64,000 nucleotides of DNA from Prorocentrum cordatum (GCA_963575745.1 CAUYUJ010018460.1:527442-591441), one strand, 5' to 3'; positions 31,115 through 41,356 are shown, counted from the stretch's first letter. The notes: a model not told the origin generated them from the letters alone. Translations and numbers: made by a program.

Positions 31115-32271
31115 CGGGAGCCTCCCACACGCCGTGCTTCTGGCTACGTGGGCTCCCGCCGACCTCGTGGACTACGCCACCACCGTGCGAGACGCCCTAC
31201 ACGGAGGAGAATTTCGGAGAGTTGGACAGGGCCTCGATTGAGGCCCCGCTCGGACTGCCCCTCATCACCTGCGGGGACGGCAGCGGTGGCGAGGAGTCCG
31301 ACGACCCTCGATACCGCAGATGTGGTTGGGGATGGGTCGCACTCGACGTGTCCGACCCCAGCCAGCCTAGGGTGAGGGGAGGAGCTTTCGCACCGCTCGC
31401 AGGCCATCGCCAGACAAACAATCGTGCCGAATTCTCAGCATTCATCTCAGCACTGTTGAACACCCGTGGCAGATTATAGTATTGGACATATTCAGAGGTC
31501 CGATTCAATGGCTGGATGAAAGGTAGACACACACGCCCAGCCAGTTGGAGCACGATGGGTGATTAGTGGATTGAAATTGGCGCAGCATTAATAGACAGAG
31601 GAGACCCTCGTGTTGAGGTCTTTTGGATGAACAGCCACCTCAGCCTCGAGGAAAGTTTGCAGAAAGGAGTTCCGTTCTATGCTTGGTGTGGTAACGAGGC
31701 TGCAGGTGAGCTTGCAGTCGAAGGCGCCCAGCAGCACCAGATCCCACCTGCTCGCCTCTCCTGTTATTAGTGGGCTGCCGCCGTCTCCGCCTTAGTCCGC
31801 AATAAGTTAATTCATGCTACTTTAAACGCGTTTGCGCATGAAAACAAAGTGCCCTCGGACAGGATTGTTCAGAGGATTGTGAAACGTTCTAAGCCTGACG
31901 CTCTCAGAGCCGCCCAGCTGAAGTCGTCTCACACCCCCTGTAACATGCAGGCCCGTTGGGGCTGTCTCGATTGTCGTAGTTCGGTCAGTAAATTAGCATG
32001 TAAGCAAGTCATGAGCGAATGGATTTCCCGAGAGTGCCCTGGCCCACCTACCAACCAGCCGCGCCACACCCAGCTCGCCCTGGGGACCAGGAGCGGCCAC
32101 GCATCCCATGAGCTCGCTTTCTACGAGCCAGACTGGAATTGTATCAAGTGTGGTAGTCGGGCTTTGGATGGGAGGGGTCACCTAAGAGGTCTCTCGGAAG
32201 TATGCTCACCTCCTACTAAAATGGGGAGTTGGGTTATGTCTCGCGCGTTTCAAGGGAGGCCACTCAAGTGA
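31115..32271 (+). pseudogene. LINE-B: 5'-truncated RNase H fragment
   Basis: One frame carries FWLRGLPP, then RNase H with ITCGDGSGGEESDDPRYRRC (first catalytic Asp about 31276) and Glu in NNRAEFSAF (31429), then WMKGRH, VEVFWMNSHLSLEE and a WCGNEAAGELA end block. This parallels the C-terminal part of LINE-A (YWLRGL, GDGSGG). Three in-frame TAG stops interrupt it (31477, about 31564, about 31768). The last open part, 31849-32271, ends with a Cys-rich WGCLDCRSS ... WNCIKCGS tail. It is more AT-rich than LINE-A, so a different lineage. The 5' edge abuts a CTC stretch. Confidence 0.75.
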
Positions 32272-32324
32272 AGTCCTCCTGACAGCCCAGCCATCCAGAC
32301 ATCGTCTGATTGGGAAAGTCCTGT

Positions 32325-32510
32325 GGAAATTCCTCCGCCTCTTCCCCCTCCCCCTCTTCCCCCTCCCCCTCCTCGTCCTCCTCCTCCTTCTCCTCCCCCT
32401 CCTCCTCCACCTCCTCCACCCCCGCCTCCTCCTCCTCCTCCTCCTCCTCCTCCTCCTCCTCCTCCTCCTCCTCCTCCTCCTCCTCGTCCTTCTCATCCAC
32501 CTTCCTCCGC
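32325..32510. repeat. CCCTCTTCC and CTC array
   Basis: CCTCCCCCTCTT units change into about 25 pure CTC triplets (32425-32490), directly after the LINE-B 3' end. Confidence 0.9.
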
Positions 32511-32566
32511 AGCGGTGGTCGTTGGTTCGTTCGTTTGTCCACGATGCCTTCCCGAGGTGGGGTGAA

Positions 32567-32708
32567 GTCGGGCATGCCCTGTACTACAGGAGGAATCTGC
32601 AAATCGCCAAACAATAGTATGGGACGACGTTTTTCAACCATGTTTGGTGATTTTTCTAACAGTTTCCATGTTTCGTCCAAATCTGCCTGCAGGAGAACGC
32701 GCCCAACC
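32567..32708. mobile_element. Family B MITE, copy 11 (short-TIR variant)
   Basis: Ends GTCGGGCATGCCCTGTACTA and TGCAGGAGAACGCGCCCAAC. The interior is ACAATAGTATGGGACGACGT, shared with the 28128 and 51183 copies. These three form a sub-family. Confidence 0.6.
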
Positions 32709-32899
32709 TGAAGCTGGGGATAGCGGATGTTTCAAGCGAGTGGGGGGGCCGCACCACCGGCGGGATACCCCCCCCCGGGGCTCCTCCCGCTGGTGGTCCA
32801 TGTTTGTCGTAAGGGTCCCGCTTGTCCTTGTCCCATACGCTCGTTGCGCCGCCGCCGTCGCCGTCGCCGTCGATCGAGGATCGAGGGTTGTCACAGAAT

Positions 32900-33025
32900 T
32901 CAAAACGGCATGAACATAGTTTCTCAGAGGTTCACGCGGATTTCTTTGATCTGCGTTGGGCCTCCTTGGCGGCGCCTCTGGCGCCGCCCTTGGCGCGCTC
33001 CGCGCGCCAGGAGGGGGGCCCATCG
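32900..33025. mobile_element. Family F foldback element, truncated
   Basis: AAAACGGCATGAACATAGTT and CACGCGGATTTCTTTGATCT at the left, with the centre GGCGGCGCCTCTGGCGCCGC and GGCGCGCTCCGCGCGCC. The right arm is lost into a GGCATCGACG repeat. Confidence 0.55.
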
Positions 33026-33039
33026 CGAATGGCCTCGGT

Positions 33040-33742
33040 GGCATCGACGGCATCGACATTGGCGATGGCGGCGGCGGCAACGACGACGACAACGACAACG
33101 AAGACGACGGCGCGACGACGACGAATACGAGAACGACAACGTCCTTGCCGTCGTGGGCATGGGAGGAGGAGGCGGACGAGGAGGAGGGATAATGAAGGAG
33201 GGGAGGCAGGATGGAGCTGGTGCGGGTCAGGATGTGGGGGGGAATCGGAGGGAGGGCGGGTGGTGGTGGGTGGAGGAACCAGATTTTAAAAAAGGAAGGG
33301 CTGAGGGTGGGTGGTGGGGGGAGGAAGAGCGGGACGATGGAAGGCGAGCAGGGTGCGGGAGAAGGGGGGGGTGCCGGCATCGGGAGGGAAGGGGGAGGAG
33401 TGGGGGCAGAGGGGCGGAGGGAGGAGGGCGGATGAAGAGGCGGTTCTGCAGGACGTTCCACCGTAATTTCCGCACCTCGCTTGCCAATGGCTGCGTAAGC
33501 CATACACAACATACGCGGCATCATTCAACAAAAACAGTTTGAGCAGGAGGAAGAGGAGGAGGGAAAGTGGGAGGGGGAAGAGAGGGAGGAGGAGGATGGG
33601 AACGAGGAAGGGGAGGAGGAAGGGAGCAGGAGCGGAAGGGGGAATGAAGAAGGGGAAGGGAAAGGAGAGTGATGATGGTGATGATGATGATGATGATGGC
33701 GTTGAAAATGATGCTGATGATGATGATGATGATGCTGATGCT

Positions 33743-33776
<34 letters not shown>

Positions 33777-34085
33777 ATGGTTATTATGATGATGATGCTG
33801 CTGATGATGACATTGACGCTGGTGATGACCATGACGACGACGATGGTGGTGGTGGTGATAGTGATGGTGATGATGGTGGTGGTGGGTGTTTTTTTTTGTG
33901 GTGATGATCATGATGACGATGAAGATGCTGACAATGCTGATGACGATGATGCTAAAGATGGTGATGATGCTGCTGATGATGAGGATAAGGGTGAATCTGC
34001 TGTGTGTGTGATGATGGTGTTGATGGTGGTGGTCATGATGATGGTGGTGGTGATGATGACCATGACGACGATGACGGTGATTCCC
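33040..34085. repeat. GAC, GAG and GAT/GTG triplet tracts
   Basis: GGCATCGACG/GACAAC repeats (33040-33150), G-rich purine DNA (33190-33440), GAG (33540-33670), then a GAT/GCT/GGT triplet tract to 34085 and a short return at 34580-34700. A unique stretch at about 33440-33540 holds no recognised gene. Confidence 0.85.
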
Positions 34086-35045
34086 GGATAGCCTCTTGGG
34101 CTAGGTAGGGTTGTCAGAAGAGAAGCCGGCGGGTGCGCGTGCGCCGCCTCACCCCTCCGCCCACCGCTCCACGTTCCCTTCTGTGACTCCCCGGGTTCTG
34201 CAGCGTGTCACGGGGCGCCTGTTCCAATACGTTCCCGTAGAACGTGCTCCAGAGGCCTCGCGAAGCTTCCCGGGCAGCGTGCCGTCACGCGTGCAGCGTG
34301 CCCCCACGCGTGCAGGCACGCGTGAAAGCGTCGCCGTCAGCGATTCAGAAGCGCTTCAGGGGCGCTTCCCAGCGACCGTCGAGCTGCGCGTCGCGCGCTT
34401 TCCAGCGCCTTCGTGCACGTCTAAGGCATCTGGTCGCACTTGCGTATATAGCGTGCGGAGCAGTCTAAGGCGAGCGCGGGGCACGCGCGGCGCCGGAGGC
34501 ACGGCCCGGGGTGGCGCTTGCGCGACGAGACCCGTGCGCGCGCGTCTCTCGCTTGGCTATCCGTGTTTTGGACAACAACAGGTGATGATGCTGATGATAA
34601 GGATTATGATGATGCTCTTGGCGGTGTAGATGATGATTGCGGTGGTGATGGTGATGGTAAGGGTAATGGTCATGATGAGGATGATGAGCTTGATGTGGAT
34701 GCAGACCTGCGTGTCGCTTCCGTTCCTTGTCCTTTCCCGTGAGTTGTGTTCTTCGTTTGTACGGTTTCAGATGTGATTTGTTGCACGCTTCATGGAGCAA
34801 GGTCAGGGACCTCGTGCTTGCCCGTTTGAGTTGCACGGTGTCTGTTGGGGAGAAGAAGGGTTCGCAGACTAGCTTCGCGTGCCTATTGACTTGTACACCC
34901 CACGACTGTCGGGGTCTGCCTCTCTTGCTTTCGCGGGGCGTATTGTTTGGGGGGGAGCTAAAAACAATTGCGGCGCATCAGTGCGGCAGCGGCGCTACGG
35001 ACATGCAGGCGGCCCGGGATCGCGAGTTGGGGGTATGAGGCAGAT
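34086..35045. other. Unassigned DNA
   Basis: Higher-complexity GC-rich sequence with a cluster of CACGCGTGCAGCGTGC-type palindromic units (34270-34330). The remainder (34710-35040) is balanced in composition. No domain is recognised. Confidence 0.4.
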
Positions 35046-35754
35046 GGAGGAGGCACGAACATGTTGAGGTGGAGGAAGCAGAAGGAGGAGGATGAAAGAT
35101 GATTGGAGGTGGCGGGGAGGAGGAGAAGGAGGAGAAGGAGGAGGTGGGGGGGGAGGAGGAAGAGGAGAGGACTGATACTCTGATGCCTACCAGTCTACAC
35201 TCATACCCTCCTATGTGTTTTGGTGGACCGGGGGGTAATCTGCCAAGTCGTCTTCCTGCATTGAAGAGACTGTATCCCCCCTCCTCCCCTCTCCCCCTCA
35301 TCTCGCACAGATTTGGGAGAGGATGACATTGGGGAGGCAGAGAAGGAGAGGGTTGAGGAGGTATGAGCCTAGGGAGAAGAGTGATGCTCCCTGAAAGCCC
35401 AGAAGCGTTCATACCTCAATCCTGGATACTCGGTCGTCATCCCTCCTCCCTCCTCCTCCTGCTCGTACCTTGACCCGCCCCCCTGAAGACCTCAGAAACC
35501 CCAGTTCCCCCAGAGCCATCGAACACTTCAGACATCCAAGCGCAAATATGATATAATTCTTTACGCTTCGCGTATCCCCACCAGCCCATCTCACAGCAGC
35601 AACTCTTGCGAAGCATGCCGACAATCGTGTTTGTCAGGCGTGTGTCCGCTTGGCCCCGCATATCTCCCCTGTTCCTCCTTCCTCCCGCCTCCTTGTACAT
35701 CCTCCTTGTGAGGGGAGCGGGAGAGGACGAGGCGGAGGAGGAGGGAGAGAAAGT
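35046..35754. other. Low-complexity margins and unassigned DNA
   Basis: GAG/GGA repeat at 35050-35175 and CTCC runs at 35430-35460 and 35660-35690. The unique sequence between has no recognised gene. Confidence 0.4.
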
Positions 35755-36028
35755 GCGTATTTTTGTTTGTTTTCTTTTTTTTTTTTTCTTTATCTCTCTC
35801 TTTTTTTTTTTTTTTTTCTTTTTCTCTTTCGTATTTATTTGTTTGTTTCTTTCTTTTCTTCTTCACTTCCTCTTTTTTCCTTTTCGTCTTTTTTTTTCTT
35901 TTCATTTCTTTTTTTTTGTTCTCTTTTTTTTCTTTTCTTCGATTTTTGTTTTCCTTATATTTCTTTTTCGTTCTCTTTGCTTTTTTTCTTTTTTCTTTCT
36001 TCTATTATTGTCTTTATTTTTCCTCGTG
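35755..36028. repeat. T-rich polypyrimidine tract, ~270 bp
   Basis: More than 80% T, with TTTCTTTT units and T runs up to about 15. It stands out in a GC-rich window. It could be a reverse-oriented poly-A-type tail that expanded, or simple slippage. Confidence 0.85.
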
Positions 36029-36430
36029 GTTTGAGTCGTTTGGGGTTTCTCGTCCTGGTGTGAGTCGTTCGGGCCCTCCTTCCTGGTGTGAGTCGTTCGG
36101 GCTCTTCGTGGTGTGAGTCGTTCGGGCTCTTCGTCCTGGTGTGAGTCGTTCGGGCTTCTCGTGGTGTGAGTGGTTCGGGCCCCTCGTCCTGGTGTGAGTC
36201 GTTCGGGCCCCTCCTCCTGGTGTGACTCGTTCCGGCTCCTCGTGGTGTGAGTCGTTCGGGGCCCGCGTCGTGGTGTGAGTCGTTCGGGCTCCTCGTGTTG
36301 TGAGTCGTTCGGGCGCCTCGTCCTGGTGTGAGTCGTTCGGGCCCTCCTTGTGGTGTGAGTCGTTCGGGCTCTTCGTGGTGTGAGTCGTTCGGGCCCCTCG
36401 TCCTGGTGTGAGTCGTTCGGGCTCCTCGTG
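36029..36430. repeat. 25/28-bp minisatellite, 15 units
   Basis: Units of GTGTGAGTCGTTCGGGC followed by either 8 bases (CTCTTCGTG type) or 11 bases (CCCTCGTCCTG type), giving 25- and 28-bp lengths in irregular alternation. Minus-strand open frames with repeated NDSHxExPERLTP are products of the repeat. Confidence 0.9.
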
Positions 36431-36560
36431 GGGCCTCTTGGGGGCCTCTTGGAGCCTCTTGGGGCCTCTTGGGGGCTTCTTGGTGGCCTCTTGGAGGCCT
36501 CTTGGGAGCCTCCTGGGGGCATCTTGGGGCCTCTTGGGGGCCTCGTGCGACCTCCTCAGA
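36420..36560. repeat. GGCCTCTTGGGG degenerate tandem repeat
   Basis: About 11 units of GGGGCCTCTTGG, starting within the last unit of the 25/28-bp minisatellite. Same motif as the 30.6-kb array. Confidence 0.75.
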
Positions 36561-36564
36561 AGCG

Positions 36565-36775
36565 CAAATGAGCGCTACCCCCTGAGAAGGACAAAATGAG
36601 CCCAACACCCTCGTAAGATTAATGATTTTGCTAGGAAGGAAGATGAGCGCGGCCCCCTCGGGAGGCCAAAATGGGGTCAAAACCTTCGTAAAAGCAAGGA
36701 TTCTGGCTTCACAGAAGAGGAGGGGGCTACAAGAGCGCCCCCCCGTCGGGGCCAGAATCCTCGTAAGGGGCGTCG
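36565..36775. repeat. ~76-bp direct repeat, about 2.5 units
   Basis: ATGAGCGCTACCCCCTGAGA (36568) and ATGAGCGCGGCCCCCTCGGG (36644) begin consecutive diverged units that share CAAAATG and ACCNTCGTAA. A partial third unit ends at CCTCGTAAGG. Confidence 0.5.
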
Positions 36776-37199
36776 TTTGTTGGCCCTCCCAGGCGTCGAA
36801 AAAGACCCCCTCTGACCACCCGCGGGACTCCCTGTCCAGGCCCAGGGGGAGGGGGTAGGGGGAGGGGTAAACCCCTCCCCGAAGGGGAAGAAGGGGGGTT
36901 GGGGGGTTGAGGACAGAGGGGGCTCTCTAAACCACTCACGCCCAAAGGGCTGGTGGGATTCCTCCTACCTGATCCCCCCTCATCACATGTCCGATCCCAT
37001 GCCAGCATCCCTTCCTTCCCTCCCCCCTCTAAACGTCTCACCTCGCTCTTCGCCCTCCTCCTCCCCCTCCTCACCCATCCGCCCCTCCATCACTCATTCC
37101 TCCTGCCCTCCCCCCCTGCTGCCTCCTCCCTGTCTCTCCTTCACCTCCCTCCCTCGATCCCTTCTTTCCTTCCTCCCGTCCAGGTGTTTTACTCGGGCT
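36776..37199. other. Unassigned DNA with CTCC tract
   Basis: A G-rich palindromic stretch (GGGGTAAACCCCTCCCC at 36865) and CTCC/TCCC repeats (37010-37185). No gene is seen. Confidence 0.45.
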
Positions 37200-37345
37200 G
37201 TGACTCGGTCCTCCAGCGGCCACTCGAGACGATCTGGGCACCTCCAGAACGCACGCGCTCGGCGAGGCGCAGCTGCTTCAGAGGCGCCCCCGAGGCTGAG
37301 AACACCACCCTGTAGAACCAGCGACACCGCCCGATTACCTCGAAC
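37200..37345 (-). repeat. Dispersed ~150-bp segment, copy 2
   Basis: The reverse complement carries CTGCGCCTCGCCGAGCGCGT, GGAGGTGCCCAGATCGTCTC and GAGTAAAAC. It resembles 8790-8935 and 39190-39340. The minus frame reads LKQLRLAERVRSGGAQIVSS, similar to RRLRLAEGVPGGAPIVPN in copy 1. Confidence 0.4.
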
Positions 37346-37939
37346 CTCGAGCCTCGAGCCTGCCTCCTCCCCTGAGATCCGACGTAGCGAAGAAATTGCG
37401 GATCTGCGACACTCGCGACCAGTGCCCCGGGTGCCCGTCTTTCTGCACCAGTTTGTGACCGACCTGGACCGATCTGTGAGGGGGGTCCCAGGGTTCGAAA
37501 CGTGGCGAACACGCCGCTCCTCCCCGCTCGCCCCCCACGACACTCGCGCGCAGGCTGCCCTCGTAAGGTCGCGCGCAAGCGCCCTCTCGTGGTGCCAAAA
37601 CGGAGCAGACTGCCTCGTGCTGTAGCGCACGGAGGGCCATAGCCGACAGGCCCGAACTGTCAAGCACTAGTCGATTCTGGCCTGCGCCAGTTGCGTCGTG
37701 GGATTCTGCCTGGGGTGTCTGAGCCAGAGCTGCCTCCCCCCCCTGGCCCGTCCACCCGCGCGCCGCAGGTCCTTCCTCCTCCCCCCCCCTCCTCTTCCCG
37801 TGTGGTGCCGCTCCCGCAGCAGAGTGGCGGCCGCTCACGGAGGGGGGGAGGGCTTGGAGTGGCGATCGGGGTTCGCTGTTCACCTCTCATAGCGCCGCTT
37901 TTGGTGGCTTGGCCCTTCGGCGCGTCTTGTGCGCTCTGA
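37346..37939. other. Unassigned GC-rich DNA
   Basis: Open frames occur on both strands but none has a recognisable domain. No known repeat family. Confidence 0.35.
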
Positions 37940-38222
37940 GTTCTGATCCCTCCTCCTCATCCTCCTCCTCTTGATCCTTTCCTCCTCCTCCTCCTTCTCC
38001 TCCTCCTCCTCCTCCTCTTGATCCTTCCCTCCTCCTCCTCCTCCTCCTCCTCCTCCTCAATCCCACCATAGGGCCTGGCGGGGTGAGGAGGAGGAGGAGG
38101 AGGAGAAGAAGGAGGAGGAGGGAAGGATTAGGAGGAGGATGAGGAGGAGGAGAGGAAAAGGAGGAGGAGTAGGAGGAGGAAGAGGAGAGGTATTTCTGGG
38201 CGAGGAGGAGGAGGAGGAGGAG
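37940..38222. repeat. Inverted CTC and GAG arms with short spacer
   Basis: CTC repeats (37940-38058) face GAG repeats (38082-38222) across about 23 bp of unique DNA, so the two arms can form a long imperfect hairpin. The exon at 38255 follows at once. Confidence 0.85.
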
Positions 38223-38254
38223 CGGCGTAAGACCCGTTTGTTGTCGTGGCCCAG

Positions 38255-38381
38255 GTGGCCAACCGCATGATGCTGGCGGAGTTCCTGCGCGCCGCGCCCG
38301 CGGTACTCCGGCCCGGCGGCCTGGTGGCCATCGCCTCGAAGGACTGCTTTCCGTACTCGTGGTGGCGCATAGAGGCGCTGG
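38255..38381 (+). CDS. Exon of a BMT5-like (DUF2431) rRNA methyltransferase
   Basis: After GTGGCCCAG the frame reads NRMMLAEFLRAAPAVLRPGG then LVAIASKDCFPYSWWRIEAL, and a GTGGGG donor follows at about 38382. The DUF2431/BMT5 domain has NRxLLxxFFxSAxxLL...G, a beta strand ending in K, and PYxxWxI in just this order. It immediately follows the FNFP segment, here found at 30379. Together these suggest one + strand gene with a roughly 7.8-kb repeat-filled intron. Downstream exons were not found. Confidence 0.6.
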
Positions 38382-38399
38382 GTGGGGGGACAACGTTCG

Positions 38400-38720
38400 G
38401 GCGGGGCTGGGACAAGGACGAATACGTCCAAGAGCATTCCGGAACGCTCTCGGAGCGTTCCAGCACTCTCCGAGAAGGCCGCGGCGTCCGAGGCATCCTC
38501 CAGAGCCGCCGTATCTGAGAGAGTCTCGATCGATCTCACTACGAGGCCGCGAGTTATTTAGCTGCTCGTTTGAGGAACCTCCTCTGGGGCCCACCTGATT
38601 TAACGTATCCGTTCGACTCTAGTTCGACCTCAGTTCGATTCTAGTTCGACTCAAGTTCGATTCAGATAGACTCAGGTTCGACTGGAGGTCGATCAGAATC
38701 GACGGACGTTCGACGCAGCT
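38400..38720. repeat. Inverted-repeat segment and TTCGACTC minisatellite
   Basis: 38430-38530 contains GGAACGCTCTCGGAGCGTTCC palindromes and is related in reverse to 14574-14650. 38605-38715 has about nine imperfect 10-12-bp units of TAGTTCGACTC. Confidence 0.6.
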
Positions 38721-38975
38721 TCGAAGCACGAATGGAGCGTGTGGCTACACGAAGGTCCCCAGAATGAGCATCCAACGAGCTATCCCACGCAGTGGCCCAG
38801 GAGGAATTTACAAGGGGCGAAGGTGATGAGCCTTGCTAAGCTGCTTTGGCCATTTGCCTGCCTCAAGTATGGTGAAATATTCTCGCCTGCCTGCGGGGCT
38901 CTATTTTACCAAGGCCAGCAAAACTTACCAAGCTCACGCAACTGCTTATGAGCGCAATGCCCGCACATCATACAA

Positions 38976-39190
38976 AAGGACACGGAGGAGGAGGCGGAAG
39001 AGGAGGAGGAGGAGGAGGGGGAGGAGGAGGAGGAGGGGGAAGAGGAGGAGGAGGAGGAGGAGGACATCGAAGTTATTTGTGTTAGTGGAATCGAGGAGGA
39101 AAATCGAGGAGGAGGAGGTATCGAGGAAAATCGAAGAGGAACATCGAGGAATCGAGAACATCGAGGAGGAGGAGGAGGAGGCGGAAGTCA
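38976..39190. repeat. GAG array with ATCGAGGA units
   Basis: GAG/GGA repeats become AATCGAGGA-type units at 39085-39175. Unique DNA at 38720-38975 has no recognised gene. Confidence 0.85.
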
Positions 39191-39340
39191 AGGTTATTCG
39201 ACAGTGGGGTCAGCTCATGGCGGTTGTCCGGCTGCGGGGCGCTCTCCGGCAGCGGCGCCTCGCCGAGCGGCGTCCGGAGGGGTGCTCGGAGGTGCTCTGG
39301 CCGGAGGTGAACGGCCACAGGGCAGCCGAGCTACAGGGCA
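39191..39340 (+). repeat. Dispersed ~150-bp segment, copy 3
   Basis: CGGCGCCTCGCCGAGCGGCG and GGAGGTGCTCTGGCCGGAGG match the other two copies. Its plus frame reads LRQRRLAERRPEGCSEVLW. Followed by G-rich repeats to 39450. Confidence 0.4.
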
Positions 39341-39542
39341 CCATAGCCCAGGGGCACGGATGGGGGGGCGGGGAGGAGCAAGGGGGGGGGGGGGGGGGGG
39401 AGGGGGCGGGATGGGGGAACGGGGAGGAGGGGGAGGGGGAGGAGGGGGACAGGCTAGGTGCGCTCGCGTCAGGTCTGACGTGCTACCCTTTTCCCTCCCA
39501 TCCTTCACCATGGCGCAGATCTCCTCCCCATTCGCACGATCG

Positions 39543-39618
39543 GATGTCTGAGCATGGCGTAGCATGACATAGCATAACATGGTGTTGAATAATCACGTGT
39601 AGCATAACATAGCATGGC
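39543..39618. repeat. TAGCATAACA minisatellite
   Basis: Five to six imperfect 10-bp units (TAGCATGACA, TAGCATAACA), interrupted by TGGTGTTGAATAATCACG. Confidence 0.75.
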
Positions 39619-41040
39619 GTGGCGTCGCCCCAAAATGAGGGGGAGGGCTTATGCGGTGCAAAAAAACAACGAATCGACACCGAATGTGGAATCACTTCTG
39701 ATGGTTTCTTCATGAGGCCATTTTCTATATGTTGGGGACTATTTGGAATGACCGAAACCATGCCGTGGCATGGCACTGGAAGTAATGACGCCATCGCTGC
39801 AGCGGGAGCACGATTCGGAACGAGCGGTAGCCCGAGAATGAGGCCAGCGCTTCAGCGAGAGCAGCATTTCGAAACAAAACAAGCGACACAAATCCGTTTC
39901 AGGGAAATCCTGTGGGCAAAAAAACGCCATTTCCTGGACGCCACCAGGGGAGAGAGGAGAGTAGTATTCATATTGGTTCATTGTGGAGCAGGAGGAGGAG
40001 AAGGAGGAGGAGCTGGAGGAGGAGGAGGAGGAGACTTGAACGCTACAGCTCCGTCGCTAAAGTCTGCTCAACGTGAAAAAGGAGGAGGGGCCCTCACATC
40101 GGGGCGTCGCAGAAACACAGTGAGTTTGGTTTTCCTACATACGTATCGTCATCAGGTGGCCGTTGCCCAACAACGACTCGGAATTGCAGGCTGGCCCCAG
40201 GAAAAGGGTCGAGGCCTTGGGGGCCCACGTCGTCAAGGAGTAAGCTGCATCCCAAGAGGAGACGGAAGAGGAATGATCGAGGATTGAGCGCAGTGCTTCC
40301 TGTTTTGCATGGGCCTTTCTGTGGCGCTCTCGTCGCTGCGGCTGGATCCGCGTTGATATCCTGCCCAGAACGCGCACTGGGACAGGTCCGCGGGGTCGAC
40401 TTCTGAGGGGGAAGGATACGAGAGCCTGGGCCTCTGACGTCACGCAACAATCACAACGTCTCCAGTCAATCTGCAGCGTGCATCGTAAGGATGAGCACAG
40501 GAGCAATTGCCAAAAAGGACCCTTGCATCCTTCCCCCTTCAGCCCATCCTTGGCCACTTTCTCTGGCCGCGCCCCGCTCCGAAAATTGACACGGCCTTTC
40601 CAGGCTTTTGCATCCCTATCGTGCGTCCTTGTTCCACGGGCTGACTGTAACGAAGATCTTGCGGTCCTGGGGTCGTCTGATTCCCACGGGGAGCGCCGGC
40701 AGCTCGCCACGGGAAACTGCTTGGCGACTGCCTGGAAGTGGGCCGGGAGACGAGCCGCGAGCCCTCGGCCGGAATATCTCCAGGCGCAGCTTCTGCTGGC
40801 TCCACTCCACCCTGCATCCGCATCGTGCGTCCTTCGTATACGGGGGGACTGGTCGGGAACATCGGGATGGGTGCGGAAAGATGAGTACGATGTGCGATGC
40901 TTAATGGCAGTTCCTGCTCATTTTGAGCAGGGCTCGCTGTCCGCGCCGCAGCGGACGTTGTCGATTGACGACAGATAGCCGCCCGCCCAACAGCGGCCGT
41001 TGTCGGTGTTGGACAGCATGTGATGTTGGACTTTGTCCGA
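39619..41040. other. Unassigned unique DNA
   Basis: Mixed composition. A GAG patch lies at 39990-40035. Two loosely similar stretches with CATCGTGCGTCCTT occur at 40611 and 40817. Open frames are short and unrecognised. It could be intron or spacer. Confidence 0.4.
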
Positions 41041-41240
41041 AGAGGAAAACTCTATAAACATACACTTTTGGCGCTCCGAGCGGATTTCTCGGATCCGCGC
41101 TGGGTCCCCCTCCCTGGCGCGCGGAGTGCGCCAGGAACGGCACCGGAGGCGCCGCCAGGGAGGCCCCAGCGCCGATCCACGAAATCCGCGCGGAGCGCCG
41201 AAAGTTTCTGTTCTTCATGGCGTTTTTATGGTTGAATGTT
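41041..41240. mobile_element. Family F foldback element, copy 3 (complete)
   Basis: CTTTTGGCGCTCCGAGCGGA (41065) is matched by TCCGCGCGGAGCGCCGAAAG (to 41206). The outer extensions GAAAACTCTATAAACATACA and TTCTTCATGGCGTTTTTATG also pair imperfectly, so the full element may be about 200 bp. Central palindromes as in copy 1. Confidence 0.65.
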
Positions 41241-41356
41241 ATATACATGTTTGACCGTCTCTATTCCAGGCGTCCTATACCGTAAGCCCAGGCCTGCAGA
41301 GGCCCGCACCGCGCCCCAGGGAAAGAGACGCAGTTCTTACCCGAGGGTGAGGCACC

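Noticed and set aside
31477-31770. Reassignment of TAG as a sense codon
   Set aside because: Only three sites in one degraded element; stop codons elsewhere in the window behave normally. Point mutation is simpler.
36029-36522. Minus-strand protein with repeated NDSHxExPERLTP motifs
   Set aside because: It is an exact consequence of the 25/28-bp minisatellite.
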